A stretch of DNA of 64,000 nt from SAR324 cluster bacterium (GTDB lineage: Bacteria > SAR324 > NAC60-12): contig JADFZZ010000024.1 of the NCBI GenBank assembly GCA_015232315.1, positions 1 through 64,000 of the forward strand, written 5' to 3'. Below the pieces are notes generated by a model, which was given only the letters and a program-made list of their open reading frames with translations, searched no databases and was not told where the DNA came from. Every line of letters starts with the position of its first letter. The stretch's first letter is position 1. Made by a program: the position numbers and the translations under genes. Below are positions 37,101 to 44,661 of the stretch, one piece after another.

Positions 37101-39091
37101 TGAATGGCTTTGTCCAGAATGACCAGCAACTCATTGTTTTGCAGGGGCTGAAGCTCAGGATGCGCTGGAATAATCCGGAGTAGCGCTTCAAAAGTAAACG
37201 CTCTGATAAACACGGCACCGCATTGCAGTACCTTTTGTTCCTCAGGTGTGAACAGGAGCAGTTCCAGTGAACCAGCTTTTGCCGACTCCACTTCGCCCAT
37301 GAGACGTTCGGTCTGTTCCCGATCGACACGCCATGAATTGTGCTGATAATACACGGCATGATGATCCACCAATTGCTGAAGAATCTGACTCAACAAGCCC
37401 GGGTTTCCATGAACCAGATTGTAAAGACGGTTCATTAAAAAAGTCATGTCCTGTAACTTTTGGGAAAAGACACGCTGAAGCAACAGTCCAAACTGTGCCT
37501 CACTCAACGGATTGAGAAACATGTGCCTGAGCGTTGGCAAATCGAGAAGAGACAGTGTCTGTTTAAATTCTTTGGAAAGTTGTTTGTAATTGAAGGTGAT
37601 GATCCACAAAACTTTCAATTGCAAAAACCGCTTCAGATCACCAAACAGACATTGAAAAGACTGGGCATCCATGTGCTGGAGATCATCAACCATGATCACC
37701 AGAAAGTGATTGTAGCGTGCGGTGATTTCAATAAATTGATAAACCACTTCACGATAATCCTCGATCTTCCACGGATTGACGGTTCGGGATACCGGAATCA
37801 TGCCGGGTTCCAGCCAGTTTTCCAGTTCAGGAACAATTTCAAGCAGAAGCGGAAATCTGGTGTCGAAGGATTTGATGAAATATTGAACAATCGTCATTTG
37901 CTGAGCAGGTGTCATGCTTTTCAGAAACACATCAAACTGTCCCAGCAATGTTTTGAAAAAATGCATTGGTTTTTCACGGGAATCCTGACGCGACTGAACA
38001 TGCCAACATATTTTTTCGGTGGTGCTCAGTTGATTGAACAGTTCCGAGATAAACCGTGTTTTTCCAACCCGGGGTGCGCCTTCGACCAGAAGCATTTGGC
38101 CTGATCCCAGGCGCAAGGCCTGATCCCTGTATTCCATGACGGTCTTGATTTCCTGCTCACGACCCACCAGCGGATATTGTCGGGGAATGCTCCAGGAATG
38201 GTCTTCCTCACCCAGTTTGAAATGAATGGAATGAGGCGCTTGTGTTTCGGCCAGACGGACATAGCGCTGAATGTCTTTGAGCAGTCCCTGGGTGGTTCGG
38301 TAGCGGTCATCCGGATCTTTGCTGAGCAATTTGAGAATGATGTTTTCCAGAATCACCGGCACATCAGGTCTGAATTGAGTCAAAGGTTCTGGTTCCTGAG
38401 CCATATGTTGATGAATCAACAATGCCGCGTCTTCATGCTCAAAGGGAACTTTTCCGGTTAAAATCTCATACATGCAGATCCCCAGCGAATACAGATCGGC
38501 GCGATGATCCACCGGACGATGCAGGATTCCGGTTTGCTCGGGTGCCATGTAAGCCAGGGTGCCGCCCATGTGTTCCATCTGGCCTGTCACCAGATGGGAA
38601 AGTCCGAAATCGAGCAATTTGACACCCATACCATTGCGGGTATGCCGAATGAGAATATTGGCTGTTTTCAAATCAAAATGAACCCAGTTTTTTTCATGGA
38701 TAAACACCAGTGCGTCTGTTAAATCCATAAAAATTTTTAAGACCATTCCGAGATCCAGGGGGTGATGATCCTTGACAAAATGCGCGAGATTGGGGGCATC
38801 GATGTATTCCATGACCAGCATGTAAACATCATCTTCATGAAAAAAATCCTCATAATGGATAATGAATGGATGCTGGAGTTCTTTCAAGGCCTGGGCTTCT
38901 GCCTGAAAACGGAGGACCGTTTCAAGAGGGTATTTTTTCTTGCGGACATCAATGAGTTTGATGGCCTTTTCTTCACGGCTCTGGTTGTCAAATGCCAGAA
39001 GAACCTGCCCCATGCCGCCTTCGCCGAGAAGACGCTGGATCTGATACCTGTCAAGCAGGGTTTTACCAATATATGTGGAATGTCTGAGCAT
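34178..39091 (-). CDS. Ser/Thr kinase-AAA ATPase-GAF-adenylate/guanylate cyclase fusion
   Basis: The product has 1637 residues. The protein kinase domain (about 12-280) has the glycine loop LGEGGMGQV, Lys45, catalytic Asp140 in HFDLKTAN (Phe replaces the usual Arg of HRD), and DFG at 161-163. An AAA-type ATPase follows with Walker A GAPRVGKT near residue 343. A long helical TPR-like region covers roughly 640-1150. A GAF domain (about 1175-1330) contains ILAVPIMLKDTMQGVLYLEN. The class III cyclase domain (about 1375-1560) has LFSDVRSFTSLTEDM and FIGDAIMALFDD. A short helical tail ends the protein. It is a soluble, multi-input signalling protein; the kinase part resembles MalT/AcoK-like multidomain kinases. 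Confidence 0.92.
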   Translation of the reverse strand: MLRHSTYIGKTLLDRYQIQRLLGEGGMGQVLLAFDNQSREEKAIKLIDVRKKKYPLETVLRFQAEAQALKELQHPFIIHYEDFFHEDDVYMLVMEYIDAPNLAHFVKDHHPLDLGMVLKIFMDLTDALVFIHEKNWVHFDLKTANILIRHTRNGMGVKLLDFGLSHLVTGQMEHMGGTLAYMAPEQTGILHRPVDHRADLYSLGICMYEILTGKVPFEHEDAALLIHQHMAQEPEPLTQFRPDVPVILENIILKLLSKDPDDRYRTTQGLLKDIQRYVRLAETQAPHSIHFKLGEEDHSWSIPRQYPLVGREQEIKTVMEYRDQALRLGSGQMLLVEGAPRVGKTRFISELFNQLSTTEKICWHVQSRQDSREKPMHFFKTLLGQFDVFLKSMTPAQQMTIVQYFIKSFDTRFPLLLEIVPELENWLEPGMIPVSRTVNPWKIEDYREVVYQFIEITARYNHFLVIMVDDLQHMDAQSFQCLFGDLKRFLQLKVLWIITFNYKQLSKEFKQTLSLLDLPTLRHMFLNPLSEAQFGLLLQRVFSQKLQDMTFLMNRLYNLVHGNPGLLSQILQQLVDHHAVYYQHNSWRVDREQTERLMGEVESAKAGSLELLLFTPEEQKVLQCGAVFIRAFTFEALLRIIPAHPELQPLQNNELLVILDKAIQNNVLMVDSKKLYAFRDTQLRESLASSLVPDHKARLHQEIALFLKQRILPDSPDSIYDIAFHWAKSGNNEQAFEAYFKSAMLTHDERTYQRQTNIYFNLAVEYLNSLPEGLIPADRQFDVRYEAIRYNFLYTQEYDKLWQETLALEKWAGHNKVQIMKLLWLKAMLSFFRGFKQDTFRFGEELIHMATEPEDEQYLTRILNILGRIASGKSYAERSDLLIRGMELSFKYQIYNEVVNNMIILSSLMSYQGRFRELEATIHQIADRLNTENTGLGETLRIAAQAIMEMERGEFRKILEMVNSEYTGMMTGLMGPMGDAIEKCLIARALGMNGKLSDAIQRFEEILNRTEKAEQQIDRPMALYGRIQVAIFNDDPETALKFLDEAKIQMDFRPDPYMQGLYACMAGWAYMNLNFFDKAGEALEEARSFSKPLDAPLLELQVQFAVQRLAWFREHQPNAVKTAEQILTEMLRLDITGYYELFRDDLKTWSKHTSESSTSLTSFLQGNADMFKLMEINRKISAQLDIQSLFEEVLKGAMQMSGAEQGYLFTVGRCCQVTGLCSEDDVMLRLARNARGTRLEPKDHRFSKVLIREVFESRQSIVTRDARHEKRWNKSDSIRSFQLRSILAVPIMLKDTMQGVLYLENHHASSVFSMKDREIVEVFATQVSIAMNNAQIYAQEQQARQQTEATMRVFERFVPRQFTNRLGNIDIESLETGLARQTTLSVLFSDVRSFTSLTEDMPPEEVFRFLNEYLKFMEAPIREHHGFVDKFIGDAIMALFDDNPGDAVYAALGMQSALAQFNVIRQQRGAVPLRIGIGINTGEVTIGVIGSEERMDTTVLGDAVNTASRIESLTKLYGCDLIISEQTKNFLGNQHTLPMRLIDSVQVKGKEAVTRLYDVFEHDRPELKEAKLKHLTSFQEAVSIYEAGKWKEAQACFRNYQELLPEDPVPQVFIDRCETFLKLPPAQWNGVYRIDKK

Positions 39092-39254
39092 AAGCGGATG
39101 ATAAGCAAAGAAGTCTGTAAGATTGACCGGATTCCTTAAAATCTGCTTTTATTGATTTCTGAAATCCGGATGGAGCCTCATGCTTTTCATGTAGCAACAA
39201 GAGGATCGAAATGCCAAGCTACTTTCATAAAAACCCCCTGTGGTTGTATCGCAA

Positions 39255-40094
39255 TCAGGGCTGCGCGGCATTCAATTTCCAGTCATAGTCATGATCCCAA
39301 CTTTCATGATAGGACCTGAGTTTTTCTGCCAATGGTGCGTCCGCGAAGTGAATCAAATGCTCAATCACGGAAGCGTCCGTTCCACCAAAATCAGTTTTGA
39401 ACCAGTGATAGATGCTGGACAGAACCAGTTCCTCCTTTTCAAATTTTGCTCCACGTTCATGATTGATAAACGCTCTGGCCGCTGAATCAAGCAGGGTTTC
39501 CATATTTTCCCGGGTAAACGCCTGCGGTTGCAGATCGGGGCATCCCAGACTGGCGCAATTCAAGGCGTAATGCACCCGGTTATCCTGCCAGAGGGGTCTG
39601 AGGATACGGTGTTCGATGTCATTCAACGTGATTTTTTCGCCTTCAATTTCCATAAGTTTCATATCCCATGGACCAAAACTGAAAAATCCTGATTTGATAT
39701 CCCGGATGGATTGGACAGGATAGTTTTTCAAAATGATCTGCACCGTCAGAGCATTGTAAAGGTTGATCCAGAAAGCTTTTTGTTCCTGCTTTGAATAAGC
39801 TGTGATTTGAGTCTGGCTCATCTGTTTCAGATAATCCGCGAGACTTTGACGATCTTCAGTGGAGACCCGGGTATAACGGACACGATTGATTCCGGAGGCG
39901 TGTTGTGTTTCCAGATACTTGTTTAAAAATTCCTGCCAGGGTTCATGATTGATCTGATTTTGATTGACGGGATTGTTCCGCGTCCATGTTTCCCATAAAT
40001 CTGCGGATGGTGCCGCAATCACTGCCTGCATCAGGCCCAAAAATGTCAGTATGGCAAACAAAGTTTTCAGAGATTTTTGCTGATGATTCATCAT
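39255..40094 (-). CDS. DUF547 domain secreted protein
   Basis: The product has 279 residues with a signal peptide (LFAILTFLGLMQAVIAA). DUF547 covers about 80-240, with AFWINLYNALTVQIIL, HYALNCASLGCPDL (Cys residues and His suggest a papain-like or transglutaminase-like fold) and HERGAKFEKEELVLSSIYHWF. The function is not established. Two start codons, at 40094 and 40091, compete; AAGGAGG ends right before them. Part of this gene and its upstream region are copied at 45045-45266. Confidence 0.88.
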   Translation of the reverse strand: MMNHQQKSLKTLFAILTFLGLMQAVIAAPSADLWETWTRNNPVNQNQINHEPWQEFLNKYLETQHASGINRVRYTRVSTEDRQSLADYLKQMSQTQITAYSKQEQKAFWINLYNALTVQIILKNYPVQSIRDIKSGFFSFGPWDMKLMEIEGEKITLNDIEHRILRPLWQDNRVHYALNCASLGCPDLQPQAFTRENMETLLDSAARAFINHERGAKFEKEELVLSSIYHWFKTDFGGTDASVIEHLIHFADAPLAEKLRSYHESWDHDYDWKLNAAQP

Positions 40095-40585
40095 CCTCCT
40101 TTGAACAGAAACTGTTCGGGTTGTTTAAAAAATATTGGTTCTTTGGAATTGGTCATGATAAGTACCCGACCAAAAATATTTAATCATTTTTTCTGGTTCC
40201 CTACCTCTGGTGGGGAACCCTTCTTAGCCCAATACCCGTGAGTGAAATCCTGTTTGTAGTCCCGCCTTTAGGCGGAAAAGCCGCTGAAAAACCGCCTGAA
40301 GGCGGAACTACGAACTTTTCGTCACGATTTCAGAAAAACCTTCTTTAATCACATACCTCACTGTAATTGATCACTTATTAATTACAGTCCCAAATTCACT
40401 CACGGGTATTGTTCCTTATCCCACATCCAGTGGCTTGCCAACGAGCAGTGGAAGGGCACCAGAGGTGCCTTATGGAAGCGAGGGATCTTAAAGATTTCTC
40501 GCTTTTGGCTCGAAATGTCAAAATTCCAGATTTAACCCGTTCCAAGTATAATGCATTTCTAAAAGAGACTGTGCATTTTAAAAAT
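40095..40585. other. Gene-free region made of stacked repeat elements
   Basis: No gene is visible. The region holds sequence repeated at 45153-45266 (40118-40231), an inserted 180-base element (40231-40410, listed separately), and a stretch (40422-40477) with TGGCTTGCCAACGA and GCACCAGAGGTGC that is repeated near 45270-45320. At 40478-40493 GCGAGGGATCTTAAAG recurs at 45007-45022. Confidence 0.7.
40231..40410. mobile_element. 180-base MITE-like element with perfect 16-bp terminal inverted repeats
   Basis: AATACCCGTGAGTGAA at 40231-40246 is an exact inverted match to 40395-40410. Inside, an imperfect long hairpin runs from GTAGTCCCGCC (40256) to GGCGGAACTAC (40311). The element has no coding capacity. 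The copy of the host sequence near 45266 lacks it, so an apparently empty site is present in the same window. Confidence 0.7.
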
Positions 40586-41369
40586 GACTCTGTAGCGGAT
40601 GGCAATCAAAATTATACGATCTCAGTCACCCCCAGCAGCAGTTCTGCCGATACCACCGGCTACAAAACTCTGACCGCCCAAACCGTCAGTGTGAACAACA
40701 CAGATAATGATTCTCCAGGGTTCACATTGGGAACGATCAGCGGCAATACCTCTGAAGCCGGAGGCTCCGCTACCTTCACGGTGAAACTCAACAGCCAGCC
40801 CAACGGGAACGTCCTTCTAAACTTGGCCAGTTCCAACACTTCAGAAGGCACCATATCTTCTTCCTCTTTGACCTTCACGACCACGAATTGGAATGCGACC
40901 CAAACTGTGACGGTGACCGGAGTCAATGACTCTGTGGCGGATGGCAATCAAAGTTATACGATCTCAGTCACCCCCAGTAGCAGTTCCGCAGACACCACCG
41001 GCTACACAACACTGACCGCCCAAACCGTCAGTGTGAGCAACACGGATAATGATTCTCCAGGGTTCACCTAGTGGTGTAGAAAAAACATGGTCTTCCGCTA
41101 AATCTTATTGTTCAGGACTTTCTCTCGGTGGTTCGTCGAGCTGGAGATTACCCACAATTAGTGAGTTGACGATGGTATCGGGTCATTTGGAACTGTACTC
41201 CTATAGCGCGATTAATGGAACTCAGGATTATTTTACCCCTGGGTATGAAGAGGTTTGGTCTTACACGGCCTATGATACCTATGAGGCATGGGGGTGTTCG
41301 TTTGGTTATGCCGACTGTAGTTGGACTGATTTTAAGACCGAAGTATACTATGCCCGTTGTGTGCGTTAG
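40586..41369 (+). pseudogene. Broken Calx-beta-like repeat/DUF1566 surface protein
   Basis: Two copies of a 114-residue beta-sandwich repeat are visible: the first partial copy begins at NDSVADGNQNYTISV, and the next copy starts 342 bases later with nearly identical DNA. The repeat holds SEAGGSATFTVKLNSQPNG, as in Calx-beta or similar extracellular domains. The frame stops at 41071. The continuation in another frame (about 41080-41369) is a DUF1566 domain (GGSSSWRLPTISEL, then YYARCVR). A frameshift and a lost N-terminus, including any signal peptide, mark it as the remnant of a larger exported adhesin-like protein. Confidence 0.8.
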
Positions 41370-41506
41370 GGGGGCAGTGAATCTGGGATGGGGGGATTGG
41401 ATGATTTGGAAAAGGGAAAGGTTTTCAGAGGCGTGAGACCGTGCCGCCTGTGAGGGCGGTCACTGCAAAACGGTTTTCACCGCCGTGAGAGGCGGCGCTT
41501 CTGTTG
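41368..41506 (+). repeat. Island repeat, copy 1
   Basis: This copy begins GGGGCAGTGAATC, contains AGGTTTTCAGAGGCGTGAG and continues into ACCGTGCCGCC with GC-rich inverted pieces (GCCGCCT and GAGGCGGC). It follows the DUF1566 remnant and lies just past the 3' end of the Rpn gene. Confidence 0.75.
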
Positions 41507-41529
41507 GGGGAGGTTTCCACAGAGAGGTT

Positions 41530-42579
41530 CTATTCAAAGACGGCCTCTAGGCGGTCCACCTCCAGAACCCGGTCTTCCCATTGTTGTAGGATTTCAAGAG
41601 AGGAGGCTTCCAATTTTTGGGAAACCCAAGGAGGGAGTTTCCCAAATTTTTTCTCCAGAATTCTCCGCAAACTCTGCTGAATTCCTCTGAGAAATCCTTG
41701 TTGGGCACCTTGTTGGATACCTTGTTGGATACCTTGTTGGATACCTTGTTGGAGGCCTTGTTGGAGGCCTCGTTGGAGGCCTTCAGAGGTCAATTGTTCC
41801 GCAATGGTCATAAGTGTTTCTCCAGCTTGAGGGGTGACAGAATGGGTGATGATTTTTTTCAGGGTGTTCAGCGTGATCGAAGCATCCGCCTGAATCATAT
41901 ATTTCAACAAGGTTTCCAGCAGTTGCAAGGCACTTTCCTGGTTCAATAACTCCCGGAGCAGGGGCGCAATGCCTTCCAGGGTTTCCGGCAACGTTCCTTG
42001 AGCGACCGCTTTTAAGAGATGCTGGACAATACGTCCGAGGAGATCCCCTTGGATTTGCTCCCCTTGGAGATGTGACAGATTCACCAATTGATACGCAAAC
42101 TCAGGCACATACGGACGCCATAAGGTGTGGAAGGACTCTTCCAGATTCAGAAGGCTCTGAAACTGAAGGGGAACCGTCCACTCCCTTTTCCCCTGATACA
42201 ACACCAGAGGGAACACGGGTGGCAAACTCAAGACCGGATGGTCCGGGGTCGCTTGTTTCAGCAGGGAACTCCAGAGTTGGACCAGGTAACGGAGCAGACG
42301 CAAGGGCATCCAGCGATCCGGAGTGCTTTGATGTTCAAATAAAACATAGAGAACCAGCCCTTGACCGGCCCCTTGAATCCGATAAATCAGATCCGATTCA
42401 TGTTCCCGTAACTCCTCATCCACAAAACTGCCTTCCACGCACTCCAGCGTCTCCAAATCCATTTGATTCACCAGCGATTCGGGCAGGTAAGCCTGAATAA
42501 ACCCGATGGCGCTTTCTTTGCGGGAAAAAGTTTCCCGAAACAGTTTATCATGTGGGGAGAGCAGGGAAGCGTCTGACAT
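41530..42579 (-). CDS. Rpn family recombination-promoting nuclease/putative transposase
   Basis: The product has 349 residues. The N-terminal PD-(D/E)xK domain shows PHDKLFRETFS, then YLPESLV, then ESDLIYRI and LYVLFEHQS, which supply the acidic and QxS-type catalytic positions. Rpn proteins cut DNA and raise RecA-independent recombination in E. coli. Near residues 265-295 there is a row of four-residue repeats (GLQQ, GIQQ) encoded by a 12-base tandem repeat that can expand or shrink. The C-terminus is helical. A remnant of a second copy lies at 44370-44449, and related repeats stand on both sides of this gene. Confidence 0.9.
   Translation of the reverse strand: MSDASLLSPHDKLFRETFSRKESAIGFIQAYLPESLVNQMDLETLECVEGSFVDEELREHESDLIYRIQGAGQGLVLYVLFEHQSTPDRWMPLRLLRYLVQLWSSLLKQATPDHPVLSLPPVFPLVLYQGKREWTVPLQFQSLLNLEESFHTLWRPYVPEFAYQLVNLSHLQGEQIQGDLLGRIVQHLLKAVAQGTLPETLEGIAPLLRELLNQESALQLLETLLKYMIQADASITLNTLKKIITHSVTPQAGETLMTIAEQLTSEGLQRGLQQGLQQGIQQGIQQGIQQGAQQGFLRGIQQSLRRILEKKFGKLPPWVSQKLEASSLEILQQWEDRVLEVDRLEAVFE
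41695..41785 (-). repeat. 12-base tandem repeat inside the Rpn gene
   Basis: The unit CCTTGTTGGATA and close variants repeat about seven times in a row. Each unit encodes four residues (GIQQ or GLQQ), so length changes keep the frame. Confidence 0.85.
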
Positions 42580-42691
42580 CCTTAACCAGATTTTTCAAAA
42601 AAGGGTTTCCAAAGGTTGAGTTCAAAAATTGAATTCACGATGCTTACTTTCGGGGAACAAAACAAGTTTTTCCTCTTGCTTTTGTGTCCGA

Positions 42692-42770
42692 GGGGGGCAG
42701 TGAATCGGGGATGGGGGGATTGGGGGAATTGGATTATTTGAAAAAGGGAGAGGTTTTCAGAGGCGTGAGG
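42692..42770 (+). repeat. Island repeat, copy 2
   Basis: This copy begins GGGGCAGTGAATCGGGGATG and ends AGGTTTTCAGAGGCGTGAG. The sequence just before it (GAATTCACGATGCTTA, then GGGAACAAAACAAG) recurs before copy 4. It lies between the Rpn gene and the PIN toxin gene. Confidence 0.75.
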
Positions 42771-42795
42771 TTTGCTTTTGTTTCTACCTTTTTTA

Positions 42796-43242
42796 TCATT
42801 CCAAAGGATTGATAACTTTTAGAAAGTCAAAGATTTCAAAGTCTTTTGTGTTAACCGTATAGAGTCCTACCACATGATTGTTTTTTAAAGTTGCGGCGAG
42901 AGCCACATCAAACAGTCGTTTACGGGATTGTGTCTTTTGCAACAGCTCCAAGGTTGTTTGGAGTTGGGTGTGTTGTTGATGAATCAAGGAGACTCCGCTA
43001 TCGAGATAATCCTGTACGATACGGATTGCGCTTGAGAGAGAAATCGGTTTTTCCAACTGAGCCCAAGTCATCACATGAATAAATTCCATGAAGACTTGAA
43101 CGGGAATTCTAATAGATAATTTTCCTTCCGCATCCCTTTCGTTCATCACTTGTTCCACAAAGGCGGAAGCTTTGGTATGAAATACGGAGTCAGCGTTATG
43201 TGCATAAACCAGGAGATTCGTATCCAGCGCAAATAGATTCAT
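42796..43242 (-). CDS. PIN-domain toxin (VapC-like)
   Basis: The product has 148 residues. The PIN fold is shown by FALDTNLLVYAHN (Asp7), an EFIHV segment with the conserved Glu, and the late acidic residues in RKRLFDVALAATL and NTKDFEIFDF. Such toxins cleave RNA in the cytoplasm. Its start overlaps the stop of the antitoxin gene by four bases. It sits between island repeats 2 and 3. Confidence 0.9.
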   Translation of the reverse strand: MNLFALDTNLLVYAHNADSVFHTKASAFVEQVMNERDAEGKLSIRIPVQVFMEFIHVMTWAQLEKPISLSSAIRIVQDYLDSGVSLIHQQHTQLQTTLELLQKTQSRKRLFDVALAATLKNNHVVGLYTVNTKDFEIFDFLKVINPLE

Positions 43243-43481
43243 GCCCCTCTCTCTCGATAGAGAGTATCTCGATCCACATGAACGTCTGAACCTAAATGAT
43301 ATTTCTGAACTTTGAAGGTTTGGGGGGAGGCATGTCGCAAGGCATCAACCGTTGTGGGATGCTCAAGAAGGAAGGTAGGGGGCAGCAAGGTCACAATCAT
43401 TTGGGTTCCTTCCTGGAGTTCCAAAGGCTCCAGGAAGGTTACAATTCCATTTTGGACAATCGCTTCAACACTGGTTAACAT
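43239..43481 (-). CDS. Antitoxin partner of the PIN toxin
   Basis: The product has 80 residues. The N-terminal strand pair SVEAIVQNGIVTFLEPLELQ with EGTQMIV is the AF2212/DUF104-like or AbrB-like pattern common in small VapB-type antitoxins. The C-terminal half is charged and probably wraps around the toxin. It comes first in the operon, as antitoxins usually do. Confidence 0.8.
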   Translation of the reverse strand: MLTSVEAIVQNGIVTFLEPLELQEGTQMIVTLLPPTFLLEHPTTVDALRHASPQTFKVQKYHLGSDVHVDRDTLYRERGA

Positions 43482-43617
43482 AAAAAACTCCGTAAAAAAA
43501 GAGGTTCCCCTTGAGGGATTGCTTGGAAAAAAGAAGTTGTTATTGGAAGTATAGAAATTTGAAGAAAGACTGTCAAGGAACCTTTTGAAGCTGGGGAATT
43601 GAGATTCCTGAAGAAAC

Positions 43618-43725
43618 GAGGGATGGGGGGATGGTGAACAGGGAGAGGTTTTCAGAGGCGTGAGACCGTGCCGACTGGGAGGGCGGTCGCATCAAAACTT
43701 CAAAGAGAGGCGGGGCTTCTGTTTG
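43618..43725 (+). repeat. Island repeat, copy 3
   Basis: This copy lacks the first bases but has GGATGGGGGGATGG, AGGTTTTCAGAGGCGTGAG and ACCGTGCCG, followed by an inverted GAGGCGGGGCTTCTGTT segment as in copy 1. It stands between the PIN pair and the DUF433/DUF5615 pair. Confidence 0.75.
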
Positions 43726-43744
43726 GGAAAGAAAAGGAACCGCT

Positions 43745-44107
43745 TCACCGACTCCGTATGCGCAATCGAGTTTCTTCAAGAACCACAATCGTTCCAGGAA
43801 GTAGGTTGTGATCCTGTTTCAGAAATTGTTCACAAATACTAATCACATTTTGAGGATGAACGTTTTTGAACCGAAGATAGAGAATGCCATAGCAAGCTTT
43901 GCCCTCATTCATTGCTAACGTTCCAAAATCAGAATCATGAGTGAGAATAAAACGCTTTTCACGGAAGGCTATTTCTAAAAGTTCTGCATCCGAAAAACCG
44001 TACCACTTTTGCTCTTTTGCATCCAGAACATTCACCCCTTGTTGTCTTAAAAAGGCTACCACTTTAGGTGAAATATTTTCATCGGTGAGAATTTGCATCA
44101 GAATCAT
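43745..44107 (-). CDS. DUF5615 family PIN-like toxin
   Basis: The product has 120 residues. It has the Mut7-C/DUF5615 pattern, LTDENISPKVVAFLRQQG at the N-terminus, then an ILTHDSDFGTLA motif with the catalytic acidic residues. These PIN-like proteins pair with DUF433 antitoxins. The start (ATG at 44107 or 44098) lies directly after the stop of the DUF433 gene. Function as an RNase toxin is inferred from the family. Confidence 0.88.
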   Translation of the reverse strand: MILMQILTDENISPKVVAFLRQQGVNVLDAKEQKWYGFSDAELLEIAFREKRFILTHDSDFGTLAMNEGKACYGILYLRFKNVHPQNVISICEQFLKQDHNLLPGTIVVLEETRLRIRSR

Positions 44108-44108
44108 G

Positions 44109-44342
44109 TCAGGAGGCGGCTTTCAATTCCAGATAAACTTCATTTTTATAGGCCTGTGCGGCGTATTGTAAACAAGCATAGATATCGTCTTGTGAGAGTT
44201 GAGGATAATCCTCCAGAATTTCCTGAATGGACATTCTGGAGGCCAATAATTCCAGAATAAAGGATACGGAGATACGAGTCCCCTGAATAATCGGTTTGCC
44301 TCCTAAAATTTTTGAATCCACAACAATTTGATCCATAAACAA
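44109..44342 (-). CDS. DUF433 family antitoxin
   Basis: The product has 77 residues. DUF433 is a small DNA-binding helix-turn-helix family; GGKPIIQGTRISVSFILELL and EILEDYPQLSQDDIYACLQY are its typical blocks. The pair with DUF5615 is a recurring toxin-antitoxin arrangement. It lies between island repeats 3 and 4, next to an Rpn remnant. Confidence 0.9.
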   Translation of the reverse strand: MFMDQIVVDSKILGGKPIIQGTRISVSFILELLASRMSIQEILEDYPQLSQDDIYACLQYAAQAYKNEVYLELKAAS

Positions 44343-44369
44343 TCTCCGTTTTATAGTGTTTTCTTGTTG

Positions 44370-44449
44370 GGTAAGATCAGATAAGTCGGAATAAAACCCA
44401 TTGCGCTTTCTTTATGGGAAAAGGTTTCCCGAAACATTTTGTCATGAGG
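44370..44449 (-). pseudogene. Remnant of a second Rpn gene
   Basis: On the minus strand the codons read PHDKMFRETFSHKESAMGFI and then TYL, matching residues 9 to about 31 of the intact Rpn at 41530-42579. The rest of the gene is gone. The upstream sequence also matches the intact gene's upstream region, so this was a full copy once. Confidence 0.85.
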
Positions 44450-44523
44450 TTGAATCAATCATTGAATTCACGATGCTTAATTTCAGGGAACAAAACAAGT
44501 CTTTCCTCTCGTTTTTGTGTTCG

Positions 44524-44611
44524 AGGTGGGCAATGAATCGGGGATTGGGGGATTGGATTATTTGGAAAAGGGAGCAGTTTTCAGCGGTGTGAGATCGTGC
44601 CGCTTACGACC
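44524..44611 (+). repeat. Island repeat, copy 4
   Basis: This copy reads GGGCAATGAATCGGGGATTG, then TTTTCAGCGGTGTGAG and ATCGTGCCGC. It is more diverged than copies 1-3. It stands between the DUF433/DUF5615 pair with the Rpn remnant and the truncated PIN gene. Confidence 0.7.
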
Positions 44612-44661
44612 ATTGAGTCCGATGACCGTGAGTTTATTGGGGTGGCGATTCTTTCCCTAAC

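Larger units (their letters stand above)
44343..44661. other. Gene-free spacer in the island
   Basis: This 319-base stretch has no intact gene. It holds the Rpn remnant (44370-44449), the copied Rpn upstream sequence (about 44450-44523) and island repeat copy 4. Confidence 0.7.

Noticed and set aside
40586-41369. Diversity-generating retroelement target
   Set aside because: A DUF1566 remnant is present, but there is no reverse transcriptase, template repeat or accessory gene in the window.
41368-44612. CRISPR array
   Set aside because: The repeats are four, long, diverged and about 0.9-1.3 kb apart with genes between them; there are no short spacers or cas genes.
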